Shown: piece after piece, positions 32,291-43,854 of the stretch
How positions within the stretch are numbered: the stretch's first letter is position 1
Layout: each line of letters opens with the position of its first letter
Assembly: GCF_023091745.1 (NCBI RefSeq)
Contig: NC_068930.1
Location: 12,360,262-12,424,261 of the forward strand
Direction: 5' to 3'
Origin: Budorcas taxicolor
Lineage: Eukaryota; Chordata; Mammalia; Artiodactyla; Bovidae
DNA length: 64,000 bases
The notes under the pieces: model-generated
Told to the model about the DNA's origin: nothing
Seen by the model: only the letters and a program-made list of their open reading frames with translations
Databases searched by the model: none
Made by a program: the position numbers and the translations under genes

Positions 32291-34119
32291 TTATTCTCAT
32301 TTGTTTTCTCTCGCATTTGCTCTGGTTTTCAGGATAACATTTCTGCCATCTTGATAAAACTGCAATGTTGAATAAAAGTGAATCAGGAGATCATTTTTTT
32401 TTTAATCCATCCTCACCAATACCAGTCATGTTTTTGGAAAAAATAAACATCATGTGAGTATTGGGTACCTTGGTTCAGCTGGACTGTAATTTCGCTACTT
32501 TAGTAACGTGGGTCTTCTTCCTCTACTGAAGGCGAAAGGAGAAGGGTTGTGGCATGTATGTGTTTTCAGGCCTCGGGTAATGAATGAGAAAAGTGTGAGT
32601 GTCTAAGGGAAGACAGGGCATTGCCCTTTTCCTCATTCTTCTCCTTTGCACGTTAGCCTGACAGGCTGCTTCTTGTGTTCCAGTGAACAGACAGCTTGGG
32701 ATAGAAGTGAGAATTTGAGAAGTTACTTCCATCTGGTTGGTTCCAAGTACAAACTGTTCTTTATCCAAGTTTCAGTGATGATGTGTGACAGAAAGCTGAG
32801 AAGAGCCCATTTTCTCAATTGCCTCGACAAGGAGCATGGTGAAGTTGACACCTGGGGCTATCAGCTGCCCATGCTTGGTTGAGCAAGGTCTTCATGGGGA
32901 CTCTGAGAACAGAGACTGTGAAAGTAGTCAACCAACAAGTACTTCATCCCTTGACCCTGGTGGTTGGGAAAGATCTGAAAGTGGTTTCAGATTTTCAGTT
33001 TGCAACGCTTAAAAATTATGTATAAATTAAAAAAAAATTAAGATCATGAGTCCCAGTCCATGTAGCAGAAAAAAAATCATGATTGTCATATTTATTAGAA
33101 AAATTACTGAGATTTTTATTTTCTCTAAAAATGTTAATGGATTTACACTGATTTTTCCACATATACTTTCTAAAACCATTTGCCTTTATGTAGGAATTTC
33201 GGTTCCAACTTCCTGAATCAGACAATTACAGAGTCTATTTGCCTCCAGTCTTGATGTTAAACCAGTCTACGAACTTGGGCAGAGGCCCTAAGGGAAGCCA
33301 GAAATTCAGAGTCACCTTAAACACTCTGCTTCAGCCTTTGGTAGAGTTAGGTGAAACACAGGACTCACAGTTGAGTTTGCATTACAGATACACAACAAAA
33401 ATAATTTTTTTTTAATACAAGTAGGTCTCATATATTGAATGGTGCTTACTTACATTGGAAATTGTTGCCTATCTGAAATAAAATTTAACTTGGAATCCTG
33501 AATTTTTATTTGCTCTTTATTGGAATGTGCCTGAAAATAGATATATCAGTGGATGAAGAGAAATTATTATTGGGCAGTGGAATTACTAATTATTTCAATT
33601 TTGTTCCTTATGATTATCAGTCTGCCAAGTGTTTTAAATGAGTTTTCATTACAAATTATATACATAATTCACCGCTGGATTGAGATGCTCAATTAATGAG
33701 ATATTGAGCCAATATGGTTTTATGCTCTAAACTTGACTGTTATATTCTGATTCATAGGACACTGAAACAAATAGAAAAATATTATACTTTGAATATTTGA
33801 CCAAAATGGCAGATACCAGTCAAGAGAAAAATTCTGAAATCAACAAATAGATAAAATCCTTTAATATGAAATGAGGATGTTTTATTAAAAAATAAGGAAT
33901 GATGTGACATAACTGAAAGGAAACCATATGTGTACTGTTTCAGAGATCTGAATGCTGCTTCTTAGTGTTGTTGATGTTGTTTTTAAATTTTTCCAGAAAC
34001 GAACAGCCTGTATTTAAAAGTGGATGAAAAATGTGGGGGTGGCAGAGTGGATAAAAAAGTGTATTTTAACAAAACATTGAAGAAAAACTTTAAATATTTA
34101 TATTATAAAATACTTCATT
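32291..34119. other. Unassigned
   Basis: About 1.8 kb without a named transposon. T- and A-runs at about 32393 and 33028. Small open frames on both strands show no recognisable domain. Confidence 0.4.
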
Positions 34120-35450
34120 AGAATGTTATAAAGACTAATGAAACAAACATCTGTGTACCCACCTTCCAGCTTTTTAACTTATCAGATTTTAACATTTCAC
34201 TACATTTGTTTTTTGTTAAGCTATAAAACATTTCAGATAATGCTGAAACTGTTTTCCTTCCAAACACATTACCCTGTAATCCCTTAGCTGAGATGTTAGC
34301 TGCTATCTTGAATTCAATGCTAATAATCCTCAGGAGAGTCCTTTAATCTTGTCTGCTTTACATGTTTATATATGTCAATATCCATAAAACACATATACTA
34401 TTGTATTGTGTCATTATTGACTTTTTATAGATGATAAAACAATATCACATCATTATTTAATTATTTGTTTTGTTCTAATACTATGGTTTCTTTTTTAAAA
34501 ACTCACATTAATAAATATATTTCTAAATCACTAATTATAACCACTGTAGCATTCTTTCTTACAGATATACTTTATTTATCCACTTGTGTTTGTGAAGGTA
34601 CTTTCCAATTTTTATTTAGTAGTAATCATACTGCAGTAGAGTTTCTTGCCTGTGTGTCACTGCACATAAATAAAGAAGTTTCTGGTAGAATTAGAAAGAT
34701 CGAATCAAGGTTGTGGACATCTTCAATTTCACGAGATAGTATCAGATTGCTCAAGAAATTGGTAGTAGCAATTTACATGTTTTCTGAAAATCTATGAGTT
34801 TATTTCCTCACCTTCTCACCAATTTTTGTCACTATCAGACTTTGAAATTATTTCAGTCTCTGAAATGATATCTCATAATTTTATTCTCCATTTTCTGATT
34901 TGTTAGTAAGTTTTAAACTCTATTCTGATAGTTATTGGTCATATATGTGCTATTTTATGTGAGTTATGTGCTCATGTATTTACCAAGTGTTTATTTAGAT
35001 ACTTGTCTTTTTTCTATTAAGTTTTAGAAATTCGATGTCAGTTCCTGATTATAATGTCTATATGTGTTCTCCTGAGCTGCAGATTATGCTTCTTAACTTC
35101 ATGTATGTTTTTCTAACACTCTGTAAGTGTTGTTTTGAAAAAATATATAGTTTCTATAGTCAAATGTATATTAGTCAAATGAAAGATAGTATATCTTTCA
35201 TTATTAGTCAAATGTATATTTGACTATATTACATTATAGTCAAATCTATATTATCCTATCTTATTTACATATTCTTATCATATAAGATATTCTATACTCC
35301 AATATCATAAAGTTAGACTCCTAACATTTTTTTAAATGTTTAAAATTTTGCTTCCCACCTTTGCTTTTTAAATATACAGGTAGGGATTTTAGAAGAGATA
35401 CAATGTTTTATTGTATAACAAAATGACCTAAAATGATTCATTTGTTGCCA
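34120..35450 (-). mobile_element. Old L1 3' region, antisense
   Basis: Antisense L1ME-like motifs in order: ACATCTGTGTACCCACCTTC, CTATAAAACATTTCAGATAA, TATACTTTATTTATCCACTT, CACCAATTTTTGTCACTATC, GAAATGATATCTCATAATTT, CTTGTCTTTTTTCTATTAAG. It is very diverged. A palindromic AT cluster (35158-35250) lies inside. Confidence 0.7.
35158..35250. repeat. AT-rich palindrome/direct-repeat cluster
   Basis: Three copies of TAGTCAAAT-TATATT (about 35158, 35205, 35238) surround two perfect inverted repeats: TGAAAGAT...ATCTTTCA (35180-35187/35193-35200) and AGTCAAAT...ATTTGACT near 35206-35225. Confidence 0.85.
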
Positions 35451-35454
35451 CTTT

Positions 35455-37030
35455 TCACCATTTATTTATTTTTGTTCCAGTGTGATTGACATACAATTTC
35501 ATATTAGTTTCAGGTATGCATAGTAGCGACTCAATATTTCAAAATGGTCATCACAATAAGTCCAGTTATAATCTGTCACTATATAAAGTTATTATATTAT
35601 TGTTGACTGTATTCCCTACGTTGTGTCTTATATCCCCATGACATTCATTTTATAAACAGATGCTTGTATCTCTTAACCCTTTTCATCTAAAATGCCCATT
35701 CCCCAACCTCCTACTTCTCAGCAATCACGGGTTTGTTTTCTCTGCGAGTCCATTTCTGTTTTGTTTTTAGATTCCACCTGTAGGTGACGTCACACAGTAA
35801 TTGCGCTTCTCTGATCCATCTCACTTAGCGTACCCATTGCGTCCATCCATGTTGTCGCAAATGGCAAGATCTATTTTTTATAGCTGAGTAATACTCCACG
35901 CGTGTGTGTGTGACATACTTGTCCATTCATCTACTGGTGTACACACAGGCTGTTTCCTTGCTTGTGCTCTTTGTTTATTTATTTTTTTGTGGTCAAGACA
36001 TGCAAAGTTTGGAAGGCCATGTTAAAGAATTGTCAGCCTTTATCCTAAAAGCAGTGTGAACCAATGGCTATGTTATGAACAGGGGAGTGTTTTGAGAGAT
36101 TTATTCTTAATGCTCTGCAGAGAATGGGTTTGTCAGGAGCCATCATCAACATAGGGAGGACACTTGGAATCTATTCAGGTGATCAAGATGAGATGATGGC
36201 AATTGATTTAGGTAGTGACAACAGTAACGGAGAGAAGTACAGAGATTTGAGAAGTAAACAGTAAAATAGGTAGAAATTTCTATCAGTATGTGTATGAGGG
36301 GGAAGGAGATATCAAAGATTTGTGGACACCACCTATTAAGCAGTTCCACAAATCCTTCATGTCTGTGCTCTGATAAATAATGCTTCAATGAACATAGAGG
36401 TGCATGCATCTTTTTAATTAGCACTTTGTTTTCATTTGATAAGTAGCAAGAAGTAGCATTTTTGGATTTAATGATAGTCCTATTTTTAATTTTTTTTGAG
36501 GAACCCCCATTATTTTCCATAGTGACTGCACTGATTTACATTCCCACCAACACTGCAGGAGGGTTGGCTTTATTCCATGTCCTCACTAATGTCTGTTTTT
36601 TGGGTTTTTTTGATTATCACTCTTTTGACAGGTATGAGGTAATATCTCACTGTGGTTTTGATTTGCATTTTCCTGATAAGTGATGTTGAACATCATTTCA
36701 TGTGCCGGTTGGCCATCTGTTCATCTTCTATGGAAAAAGTGTCTATTCGAGACCTCTGTCTTGTGTTTAATCAGGTTGTTTGTGTGTTTTTTCTTCATAT
36801 TAGGTTGTATAAATTCTTTCTATAAGTTGGCTATGAAACTTTACCAGTTGTATGATTCGCAAGTACATTCTCCCGTTCAAGTAGGTTTCCTTTGTGTCCT
36901 ATGGATGGTTTCCTTCTCTGGACAAAAGCTTTTAGTTTGATATACCTCTATTTGTTTGTTTTTGTTGTTGTTGTCCTTCACTGAGGACATGTGTCCAAAA
37001 AAATATCACTGAGACTAAAGTCAAAGAGCT
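35455..37030 (-). mobile_element. L1 3' half, antisense, interrupted
   Basis: Antisense L1: TGACATACAATTTCATATTA, CCCATTCCCCAACCTCCTAC, TCCACCTGTAGGTGACGTCA, then after an inserted block ATGCTTCAATGAACATAGAG, CATTCCCACCAACACTGCAG, GAGGTAATATCTCACTGTGG and GTGTCCAAAAAAATATCACT. An inserted 393-base segment (35971-36363) is bracketed by TGTGCTCT. Confidence 0.85.
35971..36363. mobile_element. Inserted block with 8-bp duplication, family unresolved
   Basis: L1 sequence is continuous if this block is removed. TGTGCTCT is duplicated at 35963-35970 and 36364-36371. The left edge is T-rich (TTGTTTATTTATTTTTTTGTG), like an antisense poly(A) tail. The interior (GGAAGGCCATGTTAAAGAAT; TTATGAACAGGGGAGTG) resembles an old mammalian repeat I cannot name. 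An 8-bp duplication would also suit a hAT element, but I see no clear terminal inverted repeat. Confidence 0.6.
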
Positions 37031-37036
37031 TACTGA

Positions 37037-38048
37037 AGAGGGATATTGCTGTGGCCACTTGCACTTCCAAGCTCCAGCTAAGGAGTTACTGAGTGTCATC
37101 ACCTCTTGCACACACAGACTTTAGCTAGAAAGCAGGAGAATAGTGCAACCATCTGCATCCACAGACCCGATGGAGGAAGTGGGGGAGTGCTGCAAGGCTC
37201 ATAACTCTTCGGCTTCAGCAACACGGAAGGATAGTGCCATGATTGCTTTTCCCTTTCCATATTAGAAAAGACCCTGATTCTGGGAAAGACAGGAGGCAGG
37301 TGGAGAAGAGGACAGAGGACGAGATGGTTTGATGGCATCACCAACTCAATGGACATGAGTCTGAGCAAGCTCTGGGAGATGGAGAAGGACAGGGAAGCCT
37401 GGCGTGCTGTAGCCCATGGGGTCACAAAGAGTCAAACATGAGTGTGGAACTGAACAACAGCAACAACTAGCAAGATTGGTGGCAAGCGCAGCAGTGGCAT
37501 CCGCCAGAGCCTCCGCCTCTACAGAGCATTTCCACTGTTCTCTGCTCCTTCAGCCAGTGCGTTTAGATTCACTAATGGCTTGCCTTCACATACAGTCTGG
37601 GCACTTTTTGAACTGCTCTTATTTTACTGGGTCTTAGGGTGAGTGAAGCTGCCTGTAAGCCCTTTGAGAAGGGTGTCTCTGTTTCCTATACGCTTTGATT
37701 TTCTAAACCAGACATCTTGGGGACTCGTTTTCTGGAGGAGACCCCAGGGGTTAGGGTGTCTCACGGGGATGCCAAGCCGTCACTCCTCCAGGAGAAGCAC
37801 CCATCTGGTGAGATCCTTCCCTGTTCTGTATCACCATGCCCATGGTAGAGTTTTTCTCAACAGCATGTGTCTGCTTCTCCTACCCATCTCCACGTGGTTC
37901 TTTTTCTCTTTTGTGGTGGAGCACGAATTTGGCTATTTCTCAGATTCTTTTCAGAGGGAATTGAGCCATAGGTATTGTGTATTTCTTATGTCCACGGGAG
38001 GAAATAAATTCAATCTCTTCCTACACTGCCATCTTGAACCTCTTCACC
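37037..38048 (-). mobile_element. L1 5' end region, antisense, with BovB inside
   Basis: The right edge CTACACTGCCATCTTGAACC is the antisense of the usual L1 start (AAGATGGC near the 5' end, a YY1-type site at 38028-38035). The GTGTCTCTGTTTCCTATACG and CATCTTGGGGACTCGTTTTC segments fit an L1 5' UTR of the MA/MB age class. It lies directly next to the 3' half at 37030, so most of ORF1/ORF2 is deleted. Confidence 0.6.
37262..37460 (+). mobile_element. Short BovB 3' end
   Basis: Sense BovB: AGAAAAGACCCTGATTCTGG, GATGGCATCACCAACTCAAT, GACAGGGAAGCCTGGCGTGC, ending in GAACTGAACAACAGCAACAAC, an AAC-type tail. Confidence 0.92.
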
Positions 38049-38211
38049 ATTTGTTTATAATGTCACAACTATCATTGATCAAATTCTCATATAGATGAAT
38101 CTGTTTCTGAATACTCCATCCTAATCCACTGCTTTATGTATTATTTCTGTGACACTGTTTGACTTTTGTAGCTATTATAATAAAGGTTGAAAACTGGTGA
38201 GAAAAGATTCC

Positions 38212-38432
38212 TCAGTTCAGTTCAGTTCAGTCACTCAGTTGTGTCCGACTCTTTGCAACCCCATGGACTGCAGCACACCAGGTTTCCCTGTCTACCACCA
38301 ACTCCCGGAGCTTGCTCAAACTCATGTCCATTGAGTCAGTGATGCCATCCAGCCATCTCATGCCCTTAATTTTTCCCAGCATCAGAGTCTTTTCCAATGA
38401 GTCAACTCTTCACATCAGGTGGCCAAAGTACT
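38212..38432 (-). mobile_element. BovB 3' fragment
   Basis: The left edge is the CAGTT-unit tail, then CACTCAGTTGTGTCCGACTC, GATGCCATCCAGCCATCTCA and TCACATCAGGTGGCCAAAGT. A short internal deletion lies near 38363. Confidence 0.94.
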
Positions 38433-38699
38433 CTTACTTGCTCTTAAATATTACATTAGCCACTCCACACAAATTTGAGAAGGAGCCTGTCCAATGTCAC
38501 GAAAAAGAAAGTTTGGACTCTAAAGAGAAATGTATTTATTGATTGGTTGAGGACAAATGGAAACCTTTAAATATCTCACTTTTGTTCATGTCTCCTTTAG
38601 TATCTTATGCTATTATTTTGTAATTTTTTTCCATGGTGACATGAATTGTGAATGGAATATTTTTGTATTGCATTTTATAAGAAGTTATGTCTAGTGAGT
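38433..38699. other. Unassigned
   Basis: No recognised element. May be old L1. Confidence 0.35.
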
Positions 38700-39138
38700 A
38701 GGAATTTATTTATTACTCATAATTATTTTTTGTCTTGAGCTTAGTATTAGACAAATTCTAGCAGTTTATAGACTTTCTTTCTAGTCAATCCACATATTCT
38801 GGAAGGAAATACACTTTTATCTCTTTCTTTCTAGTTTTTATATCTTATCATGTTTTCTCTTATCATGGTTAAAGCATCCAAATTCAAGGTTTAATAGAGA
38901 TACTGATAATGGGCATTCTTGTCATTACTGAATTAAACAATAATGCCTCTTTCACTTTTACAGCCTAATCTGATCTTTTCTGTTGATATCTGAACTGTAT
39001 CTTTTATCAAGTTAAAGAAATTCTGTTCTCTTCCGAATTCAATGTGTGTTTTTATCATGAATGAATGCTGAACTCTATTGAATGCTTTTTCTGCTGTAAT
39101 TGAAATGATTCTATGGCTTTTCACCGTAAATCAGTTAA
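38700..39138 (-). mobile_element. Old L1 ORF2 fragment, antisense
   Basis: GGGCATTCTTGTCATTACTG and TTTTTATCATGAATGAATGC, then TGAATGCTTTTTCTGCTGTA and GATTCTATGGCTTTTC, are the familiar antisense L1 reverse-transcriptase region. Diverged. Confidence 0.75.
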
Positions 39139-39342
39139 CCCAAGATCAGGGCTGCCGTATTTCTGTTCAAACCATGGTCCATGCAAGCCTAGGATGGTGC
39201 CATCACCATATCCTACCCCATTATTTACTCTGTGAATGAGTTGTGTCCTGGAGCTTTTCAATGTGTCGCGCTCTATGGTGGATATGTTAAAAGATTTTCT
39301 AAATTAAACCATCACTGAAGGTTGTAGGCTCTTTCCTTCAAG
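39139..39342. other. Unassigned
   Basis: Nothing recognised. Confidence 0.35.
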
Positions 39343-39520
39343 TGTGGAGTCTCCAACTTTAGTGGGTAGCAAAATCACCAGGAGAAATTAAAGCAAGTCT
39401 GGCCCCATCAATAAATGAAATTCAGTACATCTGGGATGGGAACTAAGAATTTACATTTCTGATAAACTTCTGGGGATAGTGATGCCCCTGGTCCATGCAC
39501 CACCGGATTGAGAAATGGTT
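39343..39520 (+). mobile_element. MER5-like hAT-Charlie MITE
   Basis: CAAAATCACCAGGAGAAATT, GAACTAAGAATTTACATTTC, CTGATAAACTTCTGGGGATA and CCACCGGATTGAGAAATGG follow the MER5A layout, with ends that are near inverted repeats. Old and diverged. Family name from memory. Confidence 0.7.
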
Positions 39521-39724
39521 GAACAAGAAGAGGAAGATAGCCCAATTCCCTAAATAATGAATGGATTTTACCCACCCAATAAAAAAGAAAGACCACTCAC
39601 CCTGTGAAAGGCATATAAACTTCCACCTTCAAGCACCACGTTTGGGATTTCTTTCTTATAAGTAGCTTATGATTATGTTAACCAAACACACTTAACGATG
39701 TTTTTATAGATAGATTGACAGATG

Positions 39725-39929
39725 AGAGTGAAAGTGTTAGTTGCTCAGTCCTGTCCTACTCTGTGACCCCATGTAGTCTGCCAGGCTTCTCTGTCCATGG
39801 AATTTTCCAGGCAAGAATATTGGAGTGAGTTGCCATTTCCTTCTCCAGGGGATCTTCCTGACCCAGGGATCGAACTCAAGTCTCACACTGCAGGCGGATT
39901 TTTTACCATCTGAGCCACCAGGGAAACCC
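39725..39929 (-). mobile_element. Bov-tA SINE with unusually long flanking repeat
   Basis: Antisense, full length: GTTAGTTGCTCAGTCCTGTC to CATCTGAGCCACCAGGGAAACCC. The flanks 39684-39724 and 39930-39965 are near-identical over about 36-41 bases (AAACACAC, then GATGTTTTTATAGATAGA), much longer than the usual 7-20. Confidence 0.94.
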
Positions 39930-39965
39930 AAACACACATAGGATGTTTTTATAGATAGACAGATG

Positions 39966-40317
39966 GATAGATGCGTAAATAGACACAAAGCTGAATTCCA
40001 TTTGCTAGTATTTATTGAGGATTTAAAATTTTATATTCATATATGAGATTGGTTTATGATTTTGCTTGATGACTTCTCTGTACTTGTTATACAAAATAAT
40101 GCTCATATTTTATTTTCCTAAGGAATTTGTATAGACTAGAAATTACATATAGCTTGATGATTTGATAAAAAGTTACCTATTAGGGTGACATCACCCAGAG
40201 TAGTGTAGGAAACCCCAGACTCTGTCCCCTGACAAAGCTGAACTACTAGATAGCTATCCATGAACAAAGGTAGCTTTGCAAGAGCTCTGGCATTCTCTTA
40301 AGAAACTTAAGAATGCT
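39966..40317. other. Unassigned
   Basis: AT-rich left half; from about 40184 the base composition rises. It could be the start of the GC-richer block beyond the SINE. Confidence 0.35.
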
Positions 40318-40516
40318 TCTGTTGTTGTTTAGTCACTAAATTGTGTCTGACCCTTTTGTAATCCCAAGGACTATAGCCTACCAGGCTCCTCTGTCCATGA
40401 GATTCTCCAGGCAAGAATCCTGGAGTGGGTTGCCATTTAACTCCCCAACTCAGGGATAGAACCCATGTCTCCTGCATTTCAGGTAGATTCTTTACCTCCA
40501 AGCCACCAGGGAAGCC
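40318..40516 (-). mobile_element. Bov-tA SINE
   Basis: Antisense full-length copy beginning with a TTGTTGTTTAGTCACTAAAT tail variant and ending with CAAGCCACCAGGGAAGCCCC. An 11-base GGGGATCTTCC segment is missing from the middle. Confidence 0.94.
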
Positions 40517-40529
40517 CCAACTTTAACAA

Positions 40530-41815
40530 TACAGTGGGACAAAAAAACTTGATCAGAATGAGTGACCAGCATTCCCAGTCATTCAGTACACCACACAGAG
40601 GGCCTACTTTGGTTTCACCCCACCCAGAGAGGTGCAAAGCTGAGACAGATAGAAAAAGTTGGGAACAAAGGAGAAAAACGGGGGCCACCAATCTCAGCTC
40701 TGCAGGGGGAGTGCCTACTGTTCCCAGTGACACTCTGCACACAACCCCAGCAGCCTTTGCCACTAAAGGAACCTCTGGCCATCAAAGCTACTGTGAACTG
40801 TCTGCAGATTTCACTAGTTTTCCCACCACAGTTATTTGATTTGTTATCATCAGCTGCTTGAGGCCCTTCCCACTCTCTCCTCTCTGCTCCCACTAGAGTC
40901 CAGAACCTTCACTGACATCCAGCCCAGGACTTGGCAACAGTGAGAGAGCAAGATGGCAACATAGACCCCCACTCCTGACCCCCACCACTACGCGCAAGCT
41001 CAGAGCAGTGCCCTCCAGCTGTGCCTTTGCACCAAGTTGGCATGACGCCCATCGCCTGCCTCCACTGCCATGCGCACACCCTTGGTAAGATCCTGCAGCC
41101 AGAGGTGCACACACAGAGAGCCAACCAAGGCCCACAACAGCTGCGTGTGGGCCTGGATTTGGCCCTGTCTCTTGTCACTGACCTGTCCCCCTGCCTTCAT
41201 CAGCCACCAGCCCCACCAGCTGGGCACGTGCATGCCCCAAGACTCATCATTGGCTTCGACTGCCCTGTAGCCACAGTGAGATCCTATTGTCAAGGAGTAT
41301 ATACCATAGCCAGGGTTACACAGCTGTGTGTAGACCTGGAGTTGACTCCATGTTGTATCACTAGCCAGCATCACGGGGTTCACCTGCAGGGGGGCCTTTC
41401 CAGGTCTATACATGCAATCTTGACCTGACTCTTGACATTGGTCTTCACTAATATGTGCCTATGGCATGACTCAATGGCCACAGTAGTGCTTACGGACAGC
41501 CAGGGCCCTCAGAGCTGCCGGTGTGCCCCCAGTTGGCTTCAGCCTTTGCTGCTTGCCCTGGCCCACCTAACACTGTGTGTGTGTGTGCAACTGGCTTCTG
41601 CCACTGCACAGGCACCTGTAGGTGACCCCACAGACAAGGGTGAGCACACCACTGACCCTGGCCACTACTGCTGCCTGTCCTGGGCCCTATCACATTTGCA
41701 ATTATATGAAAATAATAAAAATTTGAGTAATTCATTAACAGTTAAAGAAACTTATGGGTAGTAAGCCATACAAAGAAACCAATTCAAAGCCATAGGGTGC
41801 TTATTTCTGACTATG
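40530..41815 (+). mobile_element. GC-richer block, probable old L1 5' region
   Basis: This block is clearly richer in G+C and CA/TG dinucleotides than its surroundings. It has repetitive wording (GCACCTGTAGG; CCTGCCTCCACTGCCATGCG) of the kind seen in old L1 5' UTRs. It passes at about 41700 into A-rich sequence with a CATACAAAGAAACCAATTCA stretch, also L1-like. Overlapping open frames of 124-137 codons occur on both strands (e.g. + 41021-41428, - 41000-41413). This is expected of stop-poor GC-rich DNA, and none looks like a known protein. Alternatives are a decayed CpG-rich exon or an unrecognised repeat. Confidence 0.4.
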
Positions 41816-41816
41816 C

Positions 41817-42588
41817 TGTTCAGTTGCTCAGTCATGTCTGACTGTTTGGGACCCTATGGACTTCAGGACACCACGGTTCCCTGTCCTTCACTGTCTCCTG
41901 GAGTTGGCTGAAATTCATGTCCATTGAGTCAGTGATGCCATCCAACTATCTCATCATCCTCTGTTGCCTCCTTCTCCTCCCACCTTCAATCTTCCCCAGC
42001 AACAGGATCTTTTCCAATGAGTAACTTCTTCACATCAGGTGGCCACAGTATTGGTGCTTCAGCTGCAGCATCAGTCCTTCCAATGAATACTCAGGGTTGA
42101 TTTCCTTTAGGACTGACTGGTTTGATCTTTCAGTCCAAGGGACTCTCAAGAGTCTTCTCCAACACCACAATTCAAAAGCATCAGTTCTTTGGTGCTCAGC
42201 CTTTGTTATGGTCCAACTCTCACATCTGTACATGACCATTAGAAAACCCATAGCTTTGATTTATACAGACCTTTGTTGGCAAAGTGATGTCTCTACCTTT
42301 TGATATGTTTGTCATGACTTATCTTCCAAGGAACAAGAGTCTTTTAATTTCATGACTTGCAGTCATCGTCTGCAGTGATTTTGGAGACCAAGAAAATAAA
42401 ATCTGCTGCTGTTTCCATTTTTTCCCCATCTATTTGTCATGACATGATGGGACTAGATGCCACAATCTTAGTTTTTTGAATGCTGAGTTTCAAGCCAGCT
42501 TTCTCACTCTCCTCTTTCACCCTCATCAAGAGGCTCTTTAGTTCCTCTTCACTTTTTGCCATTAGAGGGGTATCATCTGCACATCTGA
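41817..42588 (-). mobile_element. BovB LINE 3' fragment, about 0.77 kb
   Basis: The left edge is tail-proximal GTTCAGTTGCTCAGTCATGT; the right edge is GTATCATCTGCACATCTGAG, the antisense of the YADD-coding stretch. The minus-strand frame is broken (open at 42030-42251 with CESW and WTERSNQSVLKEINPEYS). Older than the copy at 4592 by eye. Confidence 0.95.
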
Positions 42589-43299
42589 GTTTTTGTTTCG
42601 TTTTGTTTTTGATGAGGTATTCCAGAAACCAACTTTTGAGATGTGATAATTAGATGAGAACAAGCAAGTCCTTTCCACCGGTAGATACAAAACAAAGTTC
42701 TGAAGCCAAAATGAACTTGGTGTGTTGAGAAAGCAATGAGTTCACTGTAGTAGGGAAAAGGGTCAGTTGGAGAAGAATTGGAGATGCAGGTAAGCAGAAA
42801 CAAAGATTATGTGATGCTCTGTGGACACAGTAAGGAGTTTAGACATCATTAAATGCAATAAAAAAATAAAAAAATTTATGACTGGTAGTGACAAAATTTA
42901 ATTAGTATTTTAAAGATTATTTATGTCTACTCTAGGAAGAATAATATTATACAAAAGTAAGAATAAAAATGTGAAGTCCAGTTGAAGATGACTTTATTAG
43001 TCTAGAGAGACATCACCGATGCTGCTGGGGAAAAGTCAATAGATCTGAGCTGCATTTTGAAAAAAGATTTGACAGAATTGACTTGCTGATGGACTGGCTA
43101 TGGGGATGCAAATTTAATATACAAGCTTATAATGTGCCCCAAACTCAGCCTACCTGGAGACAAAGGGTTGTACCATACCTAGAAATGACTTCGTTACAAA
43201 GGAGAAAACTTGTTTCTACATAGGTAATTTACCGTGTTAATAGTATATTATTGTATTTTCTTGATTTACAACTGAGGATTTTAGCTTGCAACCTGGAAC
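42589..43299. other. Unassigned
   Basis: No element recognised. A-rich at 42860-42880. Confidence 0.4.
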
Positions 43300-43512
43300 T
43301 TGAGTGGCTTCCCGAGCGGAGTCTGTGGTAAAGAATCTGCCTGCCAATGCAAGAGATGCAGGAGACATGGGTTGGGAAGATTTCCTGGAGGAGGAAATGG
43401 CAACCCACTCCAGTATTCTTACCTAGGAAATCCCATGGACAAAGGAGCCTGGTGGGCTACAGTCCATGGTGTGGAAAAGAGCTGACATGACGCAGAGACT
43501 GAGCATGCACAC
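43300..43512 (+). mobile_element. Bov-tA SINE
   Basis: Sense: GTGGCTTCCCGAGCGGAGTC, GTAAAGAATCTGCCTGCCAA, ATGGCAACCCACTCCAGTAT, GACGCAGAGACTGAGCATGC. The B-box region is deleted (ACATGGGTTGGGAAGATT). Confidence 0.92.
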
Positions 43513-43854
43513 GATGGACCTCAACATTACTCAGTTTACTGACTGCTGATGCCTAAAGTTTCAGTAAGCTACAGCTTTCCTCTAGGATCCTAACAGTTAG
43601 GATGTACACATCTTTGCTTTTCAAGATGCTGCTTGGCATAGAAGTTGGTATCATCAGAGCAGATATGAGTAACTCTGGGTTATTCTCTACTGAGGCCTTC
43701 TGAACAACAACAACAAAAAAATCCTAAAATAGCTGTCTACAAAGTGACTCCAAATATAGGAACTTGAAGTAAATAAGAAATGGGAAAGGAGGTGCTACCA
43801 GAAATCTATCAGAAGAGAGACAATTTAGGGGACAAGCATAGTAAATGTGGCTAC
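43513..43854. other. Unassigned
   Basis: No named repeat. Short (AAC)n near 43706. Confidence 0.4.

Noticed and set aside
40479..40763. 94-codon frame on - ending in a SINE
   Set aside because: Its last residues are Bov-tA sequence read through, and the rest lies in the GC-richer block.
41000..41428. 135- and 137-codon open frames on opposite strands
   Set aside because: Mutually overlapping frames in GC-richer DNA are expected by chance. No recognisable protein family, no splice or promoter evidence.
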